Shown: positions 6,449 through 14,099 of the stretch, piece by piece
How the letters are laid out: every line of letters begins with the position of its first letter
Position numbering within the stretch: position 1 is the first letter of the stretch
Assembly (NCBI GenBank): GCA_031401675.1
Contig: JANNRR010000150.1
Location: forward strand, 1 to 64,000
DNA length: 64,000 nt
DNA from: JANNRR01 sp031401675
GTDB lineage: Bacteria > Pseudomonadota > Alphaproteobacteria > Rhodobacterales > Rhodobacteraceae
Direction of reading: 5' to 3'
Program-made: the position numbers and the translations under genes
The notes under the pieces: model-generated
Seen by the model: the letters and a program-made list of their open reading frames with translations, nothing else
Database searches by the model: none
What the model was told of the DNA's origin: nothing

Positions 6449-9418
6449 TTACGGGGCCATCCGCCGGGCCTCGGGGATGTAGCGCGAGGTCTTGGCGATG
6501 GCGAACTGCCCGCGCTTGACCTTCTGGATCTTGCCCTGCCGCAGCAACATGCCAAAGGATCGCAGCCCGTCCTCGCGGCTGAACTGATCCTCGGGGCCGA
6601 AGCCCGCGACCTTCTTCATGATCTGCGGCCGCGAAAAGCTCGGGCGGCCTTCGACAGTGGCGGCATAGGCGGCGGCGGCTTCCAGCAGGTCGGCCAGATC
6701 GGTCGCGCCGATCCGTTCGGCAAATTCGGCAAAGCTTTTGCTGTCGGCCAGAATGCTGTCCTGATCGTCGTCGTAATCCTCGTCCTCATCCTCGTCCAGC
6801 GCCATTGCACTGGTCATCACCCGGCGCGGCCGGATCATAGAAGGTTCGGTATTGGCCGGCCGGTCGATCCGCTGTTCGGACACCAGCACCAGCGGTGCCG
6901 GGCGATCCGGCACCACCGCCGGGCGGCGGGTCGGGGCAACCGCAGACCCCGGACGGCGCGGGCGCACGACTTGCGCCAGATCGTCGCGGTAACGGTCCAT
7001 TTCGGCGGCTTCGGCACCGGCGCTGCCCTCGGGTTTCAGCTCTTTTTCGGCCTCGGTCGCGGCCACGGCAGCCTTCAGATGCGCAATAGCGGACAGGCGG
7101 CGACGGTTTTCGGTGCCTTCCAGTTCGGTATTTGTCTGTTCGAACAGCCGGGAAATCGCGGCTTCCTGCGGCTCGGCGGTGACCTCCAGAATGGCGCGGC
7201 CTTCGCTGTTGCGCACGCCCAGATCTTCGTCGGCGTCGTCATACGGTTCGGCATCAAGGTCGGGGGCGGCCAGATCCTCGGCCACCAGGTCGACGATGGC
7301 ACGGTCTGCGGCCTGACGCTCTGCGGCCACCAGATCAGCAACCGCCAGATCAGCAACCGCCAGATCAGCGACCGCCATATCCTCGGCGGCTTCCGGTCCG
7401 GTCCGGTCCGCGCCCGCCTTCCACGCCGTGTCGGCGGGATCATGCTGCAGGCCGGACGGCGCCTCGCCAGCCAGACCGATCTGATCCATCGTCGCCTCGG
7501 CCCGGGCAAGCTCCGGGTCAACCCGGAGCGCCTGCGCCTCTGCCTCGGCCCAAAGCGTGTCGATTGTCGGCGCTGCTTCGGCCGGGTCCGTCTCTGTGGC
7601 TGCGAGGCCACCTGCGGCAGCATCCGCTGCCAGCGATTCGACCACCCGATGGTCCTGGTCAACCGCATCGTCCGTCATGGCCGCAACGGCCAGGTCGGCA
7701 ACGGGCAGGTCGGCAACGGGCAGGTCGGCTGCCTGCACGTCGGTGGGCTGAACCTCCAGAGCCTGCGCCCCGCTATCCATCGGTTCGGCATCCACTGGCG
7801 CTGCTTCCCCCGACGCGGCTTCAATCGGCGCTGCGTCCACTGGCGCGGCATCCATCGGCGCGGCATCGGCGCGGCGCAGCTTGCTGACCCGGGCACGCGG
7901 GCGGCGGCTTTCGGCTTTCGCGGGCTTGGTCGTGGCCTCGGTGTCATCCGACAGTTCCGGTTGCTCTGCCTCGACCGGCAGCACCAGCACCGAAACCGAC
8001 GTCAGGATCACGCTGTCGCCGTCCGTCGCACCGGTGGCCGCTGCCAGCAGTTCGATCGGGTCATTCCCGGTTTCGTCTTCGTATCCGGCGCGGTCGTCGC
8101 TCCGGTCAGCGCCCAAAACTTCGCTCGGAACTTCGCCCAGAACTTCTCCCAGCACCGCGCTCAGCATGTCTTCTTCGGCTTCGGCAGCGATACGTGCCAG
8201 CAAGGCGCCGGCATCTGCGTCGGCGACGATCCTGGCCGGTTCGGCAGCATCGGCCGGGGCAGCGGCCTCCGCCTCGATCTGGTCCAGAAGCGCCTGCAGG
8301 TCCTCGATCTCGTCATGCGGCGTCGCAGCGTCGTCGGCCCCCGGTGCTCCGGTGGCCAGAAGTTCCGTGGCGGTCATGCCGGGTCCGGCATCGGCAGCCT
8401 CCAGCCACGCCAGATCGGCCAGATCGCTTTCATCCAGATCGCTGTCGCTCAGATCGGCAAATGCGTCTGCGTCCATGGCCCAATCGGCATCGGTATCGGT
8501 ATCGGCATCAGCCGCCGCCGGTGCAGGCGCGGACATCCCGGCCACAGGGGCCGGCGCGTCGGTGACGGCGGCAACCATCGCAGGTGCAAGTCTGTCCGGC
8601 GCTGCCTCGGCCAGTGCGGCGTCGGCAACAACGCTGTCGGTCAGGTCAAGCGGCACATCTGCAGACGGCAGTTCGGCAACCGCCGCAGCCGTACCGGCTT
8701 CGGCATCCGGCGCACCTTCGCCAGCCGGTTCTGCGGTCACGTCAGCCGGCATCGTGTCGACCGGTGTGGCGGCTTTCGCCGTCGGCCGGGGCGGGGCGGC
8801 GAACGCCGGAGCCGCCTGCAAATCCTCGGAATAGATATCGTCGCCATAGATGCGGCCAGTGCTCGACACCGGGGCAACCACCTCGGCGTCCACGCGGGCC
8901 TGCGCCACGGCGGCCCGAAGCCGCGACAGTTTGGCGGCCACGCTGTCTTCACTGCCGAACCCGCCCGGCTCGGCTGACGCCACCGGCATGGTCCAGCCCG
9001 AAGCACCGATGGCAACTGCCGGGTCTTCTGTGGTGCCTGCGGCAGCGGTCGCGACATCCGGTTGCATCGGCGCGGTGGCAGAATCGGGATTCATCGCCAC
9101 ACCCGTCGCCGGCGCGTCCAACGCCACGGCGGGGGCAAGCGCATCCCGGGCCCGCAGCACCACCCCGTTTTCATTGATCTTGGCCTCGACCCGGCGCTTG
9201 ATCTCGCGCTCGGCGATCCGGTGCAGCATCTCGGCATCCGGTGTCGGCGGTTCCGCGCCAAAGTAGCGGTCATCCGCCGCCAGATCGCGGAAATATTCGG
9301 CAATCGCCTTCATTGTCGAGAACGGCTCCTCGAACCCCTCCAACGTGCAGGAGAAGGTCCCGTAGGACACCGTGAGGATCTTACTCGCACCGATCATCGG
9401 ACGCTCGCTTTCTGCCAA
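6449..9418 (-). CDS. Large acidic repeat-containing protein with conserved ends
   Basis: A 989-residue protein. The N-terminal 95 residues (IGASKILTVSYGTFSCTLEGF, AIAEYFRDLAADDRYFGAEPP, ending IAEREIKRRVEAKI) and the last 110 residues (SFAEFAERIGATDLADLLEAAAAY, then MKKVAG and GKIQKVKRGQFAIA) look folded and are, from memory, conserved in Rhodobacteraceae, where such proteins are often loosely labelled chemotaxis protein CheA. No kinase motif is visible here. The middle, about 700 residues, is Ala/Asp/Glu-rich and probably disordered, with tandem pentapeptides AVADL (from 15-base DNA repeats at 7331-7375) and PVADL (7691-7735) and DAAP-type repeats. There is no signal peptide or membrane segment. 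Function unknown; it may act as a cytoplasmic scaffold. It is divergent from thiN. Confidence 0.85.
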   Translation of the reverse strand: MAESERPMIGASKILTVSYGTFSCTLEGFEEPFSTMKAIAEYFRDLAADDRYFGAEPPTPDAEMLHRIAEREIKRRVEAKINENGVVLRARDALAPAVALDAPATGVAMNPDSATAPMQPDVATAAAGTTEDPAVAIGASGWTMPVASAEPGGFGSEDSVAAKLSRLRAAVAQARVDAEVVAPVSSTGRIYGDDIYSEDLQAAPAFAAPPRPTAKAATPVDTMPADVTAEPAGEGAPDAEAGTAAAVAELPSADVPLDLTDSVVADAALAEAAPDRLAPAMVAAVTDAPAPVAGMSAPAPAAADADTDTDADWAMDADAFADLSDSDLDESDLADLAWLEAADAGPGMTATELLATGAPGADDAATPHDEIEDLQALLDQIEAEAAAPADAAEPARIVADADAGALLARIAAEAEEDMLSAVLGEVLGEVPSEVLGADRSDDRAGYEDETGNDPIELLAAATGATDGDSVILTSVSVLVLPVEAEQPELSDDTEATTKPAKAESRRPRARVSKLRRADAAPMDAAPVDAAPIEAASGEAAPVDAEPMDSGAQALEVQPTDVQAADLPVADLPVADLAVAAMTDDAVDQDHRVVESLAADAAAGGLAATETDPAEAAPTIDTLWAEAEAQALRVDPELARAEATMDQIGLAGEAPSGLQHDPADTAWKAGADRTGPEAAEDMAVADLAVADLAVADLVAAERQAADRAIVDLVAEDLAAPDLDAEPYDDADEDLGVRNSEGRAILEVTAEPQEAAISRLFEQTNTELEGTENRRRLSAIAHLKAAVAATEAEKELKPEGSAGAEAAEMDRYRDDLAQVVRPRRPGSAVAPTRRPAVVPDRPAPLVLVSEQRIDRPANTEPSMIRPRRVMTSAMALDEDEDEDYDDDQDSILADSKSFAEFAERIGATDLADLLEAAAAYAATVEGRPSFSRPQIMKKVAGFGPEDQFSREDGLRSFGMLLRQGKIQKVKRGQFAIAKTSRYIPEARRMAP
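7331..7375 (-). repeat. Three tandem 15-bp units encoding AVADL
   Basis: CAGATCAGCAACCGC occurs three times in a row, the third copy with one change. In the overlapping acidic protein this gives a run of ADL pentapeptides. A second, similar set with a different 15-base unit is at 7691-7735. In-frame 15-base slippage would lengthen or shorten the protein without breaking it. Confidence 0.85.
7691..7735 (-). repeat. Second set of tandem 15-bp units
   Basis: CAGGTCGGCAACGGG is repeated about three times, encoding VADLP-type pentapeptides in the large acidic protein. The DNA differs from the set at 7331 while the peptide pattern is nearly the same. Confidence 0.8.
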
Positions 9419-9432
9419 ACCCAGTAGAGCCC

Positions 9433-9479
9433 AATTTACCTAACACCAGTGCGTTTCCGTGAACAAAACTAGGTAAATT
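9433..9479. promoter_or_regulatory. Inverted repeat in the divergent promoter region
   Basis: AATTTACCTA at 9433-9442 and its exact complement TAGGTAAATT at 9470-9479 are separated by 27 bases. They lie between the divergent starts of the acidic protein (9418) and thiN (9538). The AT-rich arms stand out from the background and could be paired operator half-sites or promoter elements for both genes. No known regulator was matched. Confidence 0.45.
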
Positions 9480-9537
9480 AGAGGATTTATTCAGGCCATC
9501 ATTGTGTTCGCGTGCCTTAATCGGCATCAATATCACC

Positions 9538-10239
9538 ATGTCGAGGCGGATTGTCCAATCACTCTGTGCCGTAACGCTGGTCGGTGCGGGCGAGGTTAGT
9601 CCTGCATCTGTTACGGATTCGTTGACAATCGCCCCCTGTCTGGTGGCCGCCGACGGCGGCGCGGATCGCCTGTTGGCCATGGGCCTGCTGCCAGAGGCGG
9701 TGATCGGTGATCTCGATTCGATTTCGCCGGCTGCCCGCGCCGCCCTGCCTGCCGACCGGCTGCACCTGATACCGCAACAGGATACCACCGATTTCGACAA
9801 ATGCCTGCGCTCGATTGCCGCGCCGTTCATTCTGGCCACAGGTTTCACCGGCGCACGGCTGGACCATGCGTTGGCGGCCTTTCACACGCTGACCCGGCAC
9901 CCGGATCAGTGCTGCCTGATCATCGGGCCGCAGGACGTGTGCTTTCTGGCGCCGCGCCGGCTGCAGTTGGACCTGCCGCCGGGCACCCGGCTCTCACTGT
10001 TCCCGATGGGCAGTGTCCGGGGAACCAGCCGGGGGCTGCGCTGGCCGATCGACGGGCTGGCCTTTGCCCCCGACGCCCTGATCGGCACCTCGAACCAGAC
10101 CACCGAACAGCAGGTCAGCTTGCGCTTTTCGGCCCGCCGGATGCTGGTGATCCTGCCGTCAGTGCAGATACGCGCGGCAATCGCAGCGCTGGTGCCCGAG
10201 GCTGCAGCCGCCGGCGGGGCCGGGAGCCAAGAGTTTTGA
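9538..10239 (+). CDS. thiN: Thiamine diphosphokinase
   Basis: This enzyme transfers pyrophosphate from ATP to thiamine, giving thiamine diphosphate. The 233-residue product shows the family motifs AADGGADRLLAMG, VIGDLDSIS and DTTDFDKCL with the metal-binding Asp residues, then TGFTGARLDH. The C-terminal half is the beta-rich thiamine-binding part (GTSNQTTEQQVSLRF). The frame opens at 9502 with TTG, but the ATG at 9538 gives the expected N-terminus. The stop codon lies inside the first of three hairpins. Confidence 0.93.
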   Translation: MSRRIVQSLCAVTLVGAGEVSPASVTDSLTIAPCLVAADGGADRLLAMGLLPEAVIGDLDSISPAARAALPADRLHLIPQQDTTDFDKCLRSIAAPFILATGFTGARLDHALAAFHTLTRHPDQCCLIIGPQDVCFLAPRRLQLDLPPGTRLSLFPMGSVRGTSRGLRWPIDGLAFAPDALIGTSNQTTEQQVSLRFSARRMLVILPSVQIRAAIAALVPEAAAAGGAGSQEF

Positions 10240-10299
10240 GCAAAACTCTTGCCAAAAATCTTCAAAGATTTTTGCGAAAAGTTTTCTGAAAACTTTTCG
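10229..10299. repeat. Three consecutive perfect hairpins after thiN
   Basis: Three palindromes follow each other with only two bases or none between them. 10229-10250 has arms AAGAGTTTTG/CAAAACTCTT; 10253-10274 has arms CAAAAATCTT/AAGATTTTTG; 10275-10299 has arms CGAAAAGTTTTC/GAAAACTTTTCG. The loops are 1-2 bases as written. Each stem has a run of A on the 5' arm and T on the 3' arm, so it reads the same on both strands. The first includes the thiN TGA. They may terminate transcription in both directions or stabilise the mRNA end, but they are not standard GC-stem terminators. Confidence 0.8.
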
Positions 10300-10388
10300 G
10301 TCCCGACGCCGACAGGGTTTCCTGCCCCCGCCGCGGCGAAACTCCGCTAACCTGCCCCCAACCCCGCACCCCTTGGCAGGAGATCCCG

Positions 10389-10838
10389 ATGCAGGACCAC
10401 AGTATGGCGGCTTTTGACACTCCGTCGCTGCGGATGCAGCCGTGCCATCTGATCGAGGTGGGCACCCCACCCGAGGACGTCGGGCGGATCATGGCGGCGG
10501 TCACGGCGATCGACCCGCTGGCCATCGGCCCGAACTACGATTCGGTCGCGTATCAGACCGCGCCCGGCGTCGAGCGCTACCGCCCGCTTGACGGCGCGGC
10601 TGCCGGGGTGCGGCCGGAGGTGCTGGTGAACCCGGGCCCGGTCACGCTGTTCTTTGAGATCGAGGGCGGGGTGCAGGTCGTTGCCGCCGCGGTCGAGGCG
10701 ATCTATCAGGCGCACAGCTACCAGCAGCCGACCATCCGGGTGACCGGGGTTCTGAGCGCCCGCGCCAGGGGTCTCGACGACCGCGACAATCCGAACCGCT
10801 GGTGGAACGCGGCCCACAGTAACGCCGACCCGCCCTGA
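10389..10838 (+). CDS. Conserved hypothetical protein, possibly NIF3/CutA-like fold
   Basis: A 149-residue cytoplasmic protein of unknown function. The alternating pattern (PCHLIEVGTPPEDVGRIMAAV, VTLFFEIEGG, VVAAAVEAIYQAH, then YQQPTIRVTGVL) resembles the small ferredoxin-like domain found in NIF3/YqfO and CutA proteins, in which an HPYEEP-type motif occurs; here it would read HSYQQP. This similarity is weak and by eye only. It stands alone after the thiN hairpins with about 90 bases between, and AGGAG at 10378-10382 serves as ribosome site. Confidence 0.65.
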   Translation: MQDHSMAAFDTPSLRMQPCHLIEVGTPPEDVGRIMAAVTAIDPLAIGPNYDSVAYQTAPGVERYRPLDGAAAGVRPEVLVNPGPVTLFFEIEGGVQVVAAAVEAIYQAHSYQQPTIRVTGVLSARARGLDDRDNPNRWWNAAHSNADPP

Positions 10839-11115
10839 CCGCGCCGCCCGCAACCGCCAACGCCACTTACCGGCCCTGTACCAACGCCTGCCCCGCCCGC
10901 GCCGTCTCATCCATGTTGCGCGCAGCCCCCGGTCGCGGCACAGTCCGGTACAGCGATTGACCATAGGCGCGGCAGTATGGCGCGGATCGGGGCAGGCACA
11001 GTCGCGAACAACATCGATGCCGATCCGGACCCTGCACCGCTGAAGCCGCGACAGGGCGGCCTTATTCGACCACATGCAGCCCGCCCTCCAAGCACAACCC
11101 GAAAGGACAACGATC

Positions 11116-12009
11116 TTGCCGACCGTCTTCGAGACCCCGACCCGCACCTATACCGACGCGGTCACCGACAGCAGCCGCTGGGCCGCCTTCGTCCCGCGCG
11201 ACGGCGATATCGTCGTGTCCACCCCGCCGAAGTCGGGCACGACATGGATGCAGGCCATCCTTGCACTTCTGATCTCGGGCGATCCGCAGGTGGACGCGCA
11301 GACTTCGATGAAATCGCCCTGGATCGACATCAACATCCGCGACGTGGGCGAGGTCATGGCCCGGCTTGCCGCGCAGACCCACCGCCGCCAGGTCAAGACG
11401 CACACGCCCTTCGACGGCATCCCCTACTGGTCCGAACTGCGCTACATCACCGTCTATCGCCACCCGGTCGACGTGCATTTCTCGTCGCGCAAGCATAAGG
11501 CGAACATGTCGGACCGGCCGGGCAAGGGTGAGATGCCCGAAAACCCCTCGGAAAGCTTCCGCGCCTTTCTGGCGGAGGAGAACGACCATATGGGCTTTCT
11601 GCCGATCCTCGATCACTACCGTTGCACGCTGGCCCGCGAGCCGCGCGAGAATCTGATCCGCCTGCACTATGCCGACATGCTGCGCGACCTGGCCGGCGCT
11701 GTGGCGCGGGTGGCCGCGCATGTCGGCATCAGCCACCCACACGGGCTGATGGCGGAAATCGTGCAGGCCGCGAGCTTCGCCAGCATGAAGGCCAACGCCG
11801 CCCGCTTCACCCCCTCGGCCGGTCAGGGGATGTGGAAGGCCGACGCGGGCTTCTTCGACAGCGCCAGTTCGAACAAATGGCAAGGCCAGCTTACGGCAGA
11901 CGACCTGGCGGCCTATGACGCGCGGATCGACGCTGTGCTGACGCGCGCGGAACGCGCCTGGCTGGAATGGGGCAACAACGGCCAGGGCGACCGGGGTCTT
12001 GCGACATGA
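11116..12009 (+). CDS. Sulfotransferase domain protein
   Basis: A 297-residue protein with the PAPS-dependent sulfotransferase fold. The 5'-phosphosulfate loop is PPKSGTTWMQ near residue 40, and the 3'-phosphate motif is YRHPVDVHFSSRKH. These are the two diagnostic sites and both are intact. The acceptor substrate cannot be inferred. I prefer the TTG at 11116, preceded by AAAGGA at 11102-11107, over the upstream ATG at 11074, which would add 14 residues. The stop overlaps the next start as ATGA, coupling it to the ChaC-like gene. Confidence 0.85.
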   Translation: MPTVFETPTRTYTDAVTDSSRWAAFVPRDGDIVVSTPPKSGTTWMQAILALLISGDPQVDAQTSMKSPWIDINIRDVGEVMARLAAQTHRRQVKTHTPFDGIPYWSELRYITVYRHPVDVHFSSRKHKANMSDRPGKGEMPENPSESFRAFLAEENDHMGFLPILDHYRCTLAREPRENLIRLHYADMLRDLAGAVARVAAHVGISHPHGLMAEIVQAASFASMKANAARFTPSAGQGMWKADAGFFDSASSNKWQGQLTADDLAAYDARIDAVLTRAERAWLEWGNNGQGDRGLAT

Positions 12010-12767
12010 CCGACCCTTCGTTCGGCGATATCGACGACCTCCGGCTCCTTGACCCATTCGCCCACCACCCCGAACTGCGGGGAAGGATCGCCGATCCCCT
12101 CGCCTCGTTCTTCCGGACTTTCAGCGTCCAGTCGCTGCTGAAACAACATCCGCACCTCGAGGGGCACTCGGATTGGACACTCACAGACGAGGTGCGCGAA
12201 CACACACGCGCCCGAATCCTTGCCGGGCACGGTACCGGCGATCTGTGGGTCTTTGCCTATGGCTCGCTGATGTGGGACCCGGCCTTGCGGTTTGCCGAGG
12301 TTCGCCGCGCCACGGTGCCGGGATACGCCCGGCGCTTCATCCTGGTGGACGACAAGGGCGGGCGCGGGACAAGGGACGCCCCGGGTCTGATGGCCGCACT
12401 TGACCGGGGGACAGGTTGCGAAGGACTGGCTTTCCTCATCTCCGCCAAAGATGTGGACGCCGAGACCAAGATCCTGTGGCGGCGCGAAATGATCGGCCCC
12501 GGCTACGTCCCGACGTTTGTGACGGCGGTGATCGGCGGCCGGGCGGAAGCTGCCCTTACTTTTATTGCAGACCATGCGGCGGATGTGATCAATCCCCACC
12601 TTTCCCGCGCTGATCAGGTCAGCTTCATTGCACAGGGCACCGGGTTTCTTGGCAGCAGCAAAGGCTATCTTGCCAACATCGTCCGCAATCTCGCGTTGCT
12701 TTGCATCGTCGACGCGGATTGCGCCGCCCTGCTGGAGGAGGTTGATTTCCATCTTGCCGCACAATGA
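12006..12767 (+). CDS. Gamma-glutamylcyclotransferase (ChaC-like)
   Basis: A 253-residue protein of the ChaC/GGCT family, which breaks glutathione or other gamma-glutamyl peptides to 5-oxoproline. The substrate loop FAYGSLMWDP is present, and a Glu in LWRREMIGPGYVP sits where the catalytic Glu of ChaC enzymes is found. The product is longer than typical because of about 70 extra N-terminal residues. The ATG at 12006 overlaps the sulfotransferase stop. With the dipeptidase downstream, a role in peptide or glutathione turnover is a reasonable inference. Confidence 0.87.
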   Translation: MTDPSFGDIDDLRLLDPFAHHPELRGRIADPLASFFRTFSVQSLLKQHPHLEGHSDWTLTDEVREHTRARILAGHGTGDLWVFAYGSLMWDPALRFAEVRRATVPGYARRFILVDDKGGRGTRDAPGLMAALDRGTGCEGLAFLISAKDVDAETKILWRREMIGPGYVPTFVTAVIGGRAEAALTFIADHAADVINPHLSRADQVSFIAQGTGFLGSSKGYLANIVRNLALLCIVDADCAALLEEVDFHLAAQ

Positions 12768-12803
12768 CACGGTGCCCGCGCCAACATTGCAAAGGTCGCA
12801 GCA

Positions 12804-13868
12804 ATGACTGGTCCGCTTCCCTTCTTCGACGGCCACAACGATTTCCTGCTGCGCCTGCTCAAATCCCCGGCCCCGCGCGAGGAAACTTGGCTCGGGACCA
12901 CCAGCAACGGTCACCTCGATCTGGCCCGGATGAAGCAGGCCGGGTTTGCGGGCGGGCTGTTCGCGATTTTCGTGCCGCCGGGCTCCGGCGGCCCGCCGCC
13001 GGATTTCAAGGCGCTGATGGCACACCCGCCTTATGGCCTGCCCTTGCCGCCCCTGATGACGCACGACGCAGCCCAGCCGGTGGCGCTGGCCATGGCAGGG
13101 CTGCTGCACTGGATGGAGCGTGCGGCCCCGCAGGACTTCAAGCTCTGCCGTTCGGTGCCCGACCTCCGCGCGGCGATGGCACAGGGCATCATCGCCGGCG
13201 TGATGCACATGGAAGGGGCCGAAGCGATCGGCCCCGATCTGGATGCCCTCTATCTGTTCCATGCCATGGGCCTGCGGTCGCTCGGCCCGGTCTGGAGCCG
13301 CCCGACGATCTTTGGTCACGGCGTGCCGATGGCCTTTCCGGGCGCGCCGGACATCGGGCCGGGATTGACCGAAAAGGGCAAGGATCTGGTGCGGCTGTGC
13401 AACGAGCTTGGCATCCTGATCGACCTGTCGCACATGAACGAAGCCGGGTTCAACGATGTGGCGGCAATCTCAACCGCGCCACTGGTCGCCACCCATTCCA
13501 ACGCCCATGCGCTCTGCGCCTCGCCCCGCAACCTGACCGACCGGCAGTTGCACATGATCCGCGAACGCGGCGGCATTGTCGGTTTCAACTTCGCCACCTT
13601 CTATCTCAATGCCGACGGCACCGCCGGGCCGCAGACCGGCTGGGACGTGATGCTGCGGCAACAGGATCACCTGATCGCCCATGCAGGCGAGGATCACGTC
13701 GGCCTCGGCTCGGATTTCGATGGATGCATCGTCCCCGACCTGATCGGCGACGTGACCGGGGTGCAGGCGCTGTTCCGCGCGCTGGCAGAGCACGGTCATG
13801 ACGATGCAGGCTTGCGCAAACTGGCGCGGGACAACTGGCTGGACGTCCTGGACCGTTGTCTGAAATAG
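12804..13868 (+). CDS. Membrane dipeptidase (peptidase M19)
   Basis: This 354-residue zinc dipeptidase of the renal-dipeptidase family shows the metal ligands in order: FFDGHNDF (HxD), MHMEGAEA (bridging Glu), ATHSNAHALC (His) and GLGSDFDG (Asp). No signal peptide is seen, so despite the family name it is probably cytoplasmic. It lies 36 bases after the ChaC-like gene and probably shares its transcript. Cleavage of dipeptides such as Cys-Gly after ChaC action would fit but is inference. Confidence 0.93.
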   Translation: MTGPLPFFDGHNDFLLRLLKSPAPREETWLGTTSNGHLDLARMKQAGFAGGLFAIFVPPGSGGPPPDFKALMAHPPYGLPLPPLMTHDAAQPVALAMAGLLHWMERAAPQDFKLCRSVPDLRAAMAQGIIAGVMHMEGAEAIGPDLDALYLFHAMGLRSLGPVWSRPTIFGHGVPMAFPGAPDIGPGLTEKGKDLVRLCNELGILIDLSHMNEAGFNDVAAISTAPLVATHSNAHALCASPRNLTDRQLHMIRERGGIVGFNFATFYLNADGTAGPQTGWDVMLRQQDHLIAHAGEDHVGLGSDFDGCIVPDLIGDVTGVQALFRALAEHGHDDAGLRKLARDNWLDVLDRCLK

Positions 13869-13880
13869 GACCGCTGCCCA

Positions 13881-14009
13881 ATGGACACAAGCAGCATGAC
13901 CGAACCCCTGCGCCGAACCCGTGCCCTTGTGGCCCGCCTGCCGACGCGCACCGACGAACGCATGCTGATCCGGGCCGAAGCGCCGCACCAAACCGGCCGC
14001 AAAGCTTAA
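13881..14009 (+). CDS. Possible 42-residue basic small protein
   Basis: A short reading frame starts 12 bases after the dipeptidase stop: MDTSSMTEPLRRTRALVARL, then a basic region ending GRKA. It is Arg-rich, with no Cys and no membrane segment. An internal ATG at 13896 is an alternative start. Support is only position and codon pattern, so it may not be expressed. Confidence 0.25.
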   Translation: MDTSSMTEPLRRTRALVARLPTRTDERMLIRAEAPHQTGRKA

Positions 14010-14099
14010 AATTCCCCTAACGCGAACACCCTAACTATCTGAAATACAACAACAATAAAAATGTCCCGCGCGGGGACGCTTGCCCTGATCCCCCGACCC

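Noticed and set aside
6971..8977. 668-codon open frame on the plus strand
   Set aside because: It is the mirror of the acidic repeat protein in GC-rich DNA; its Arg/Gly/Cys-rich translation has no family features.
14006..14021. TTAA-N7-CTAAC, one mismatch from a CtrA box
   Set aside because: It lies between convergent gene ends with no start codon to control, so chance in an AT-rich patch is more likely.
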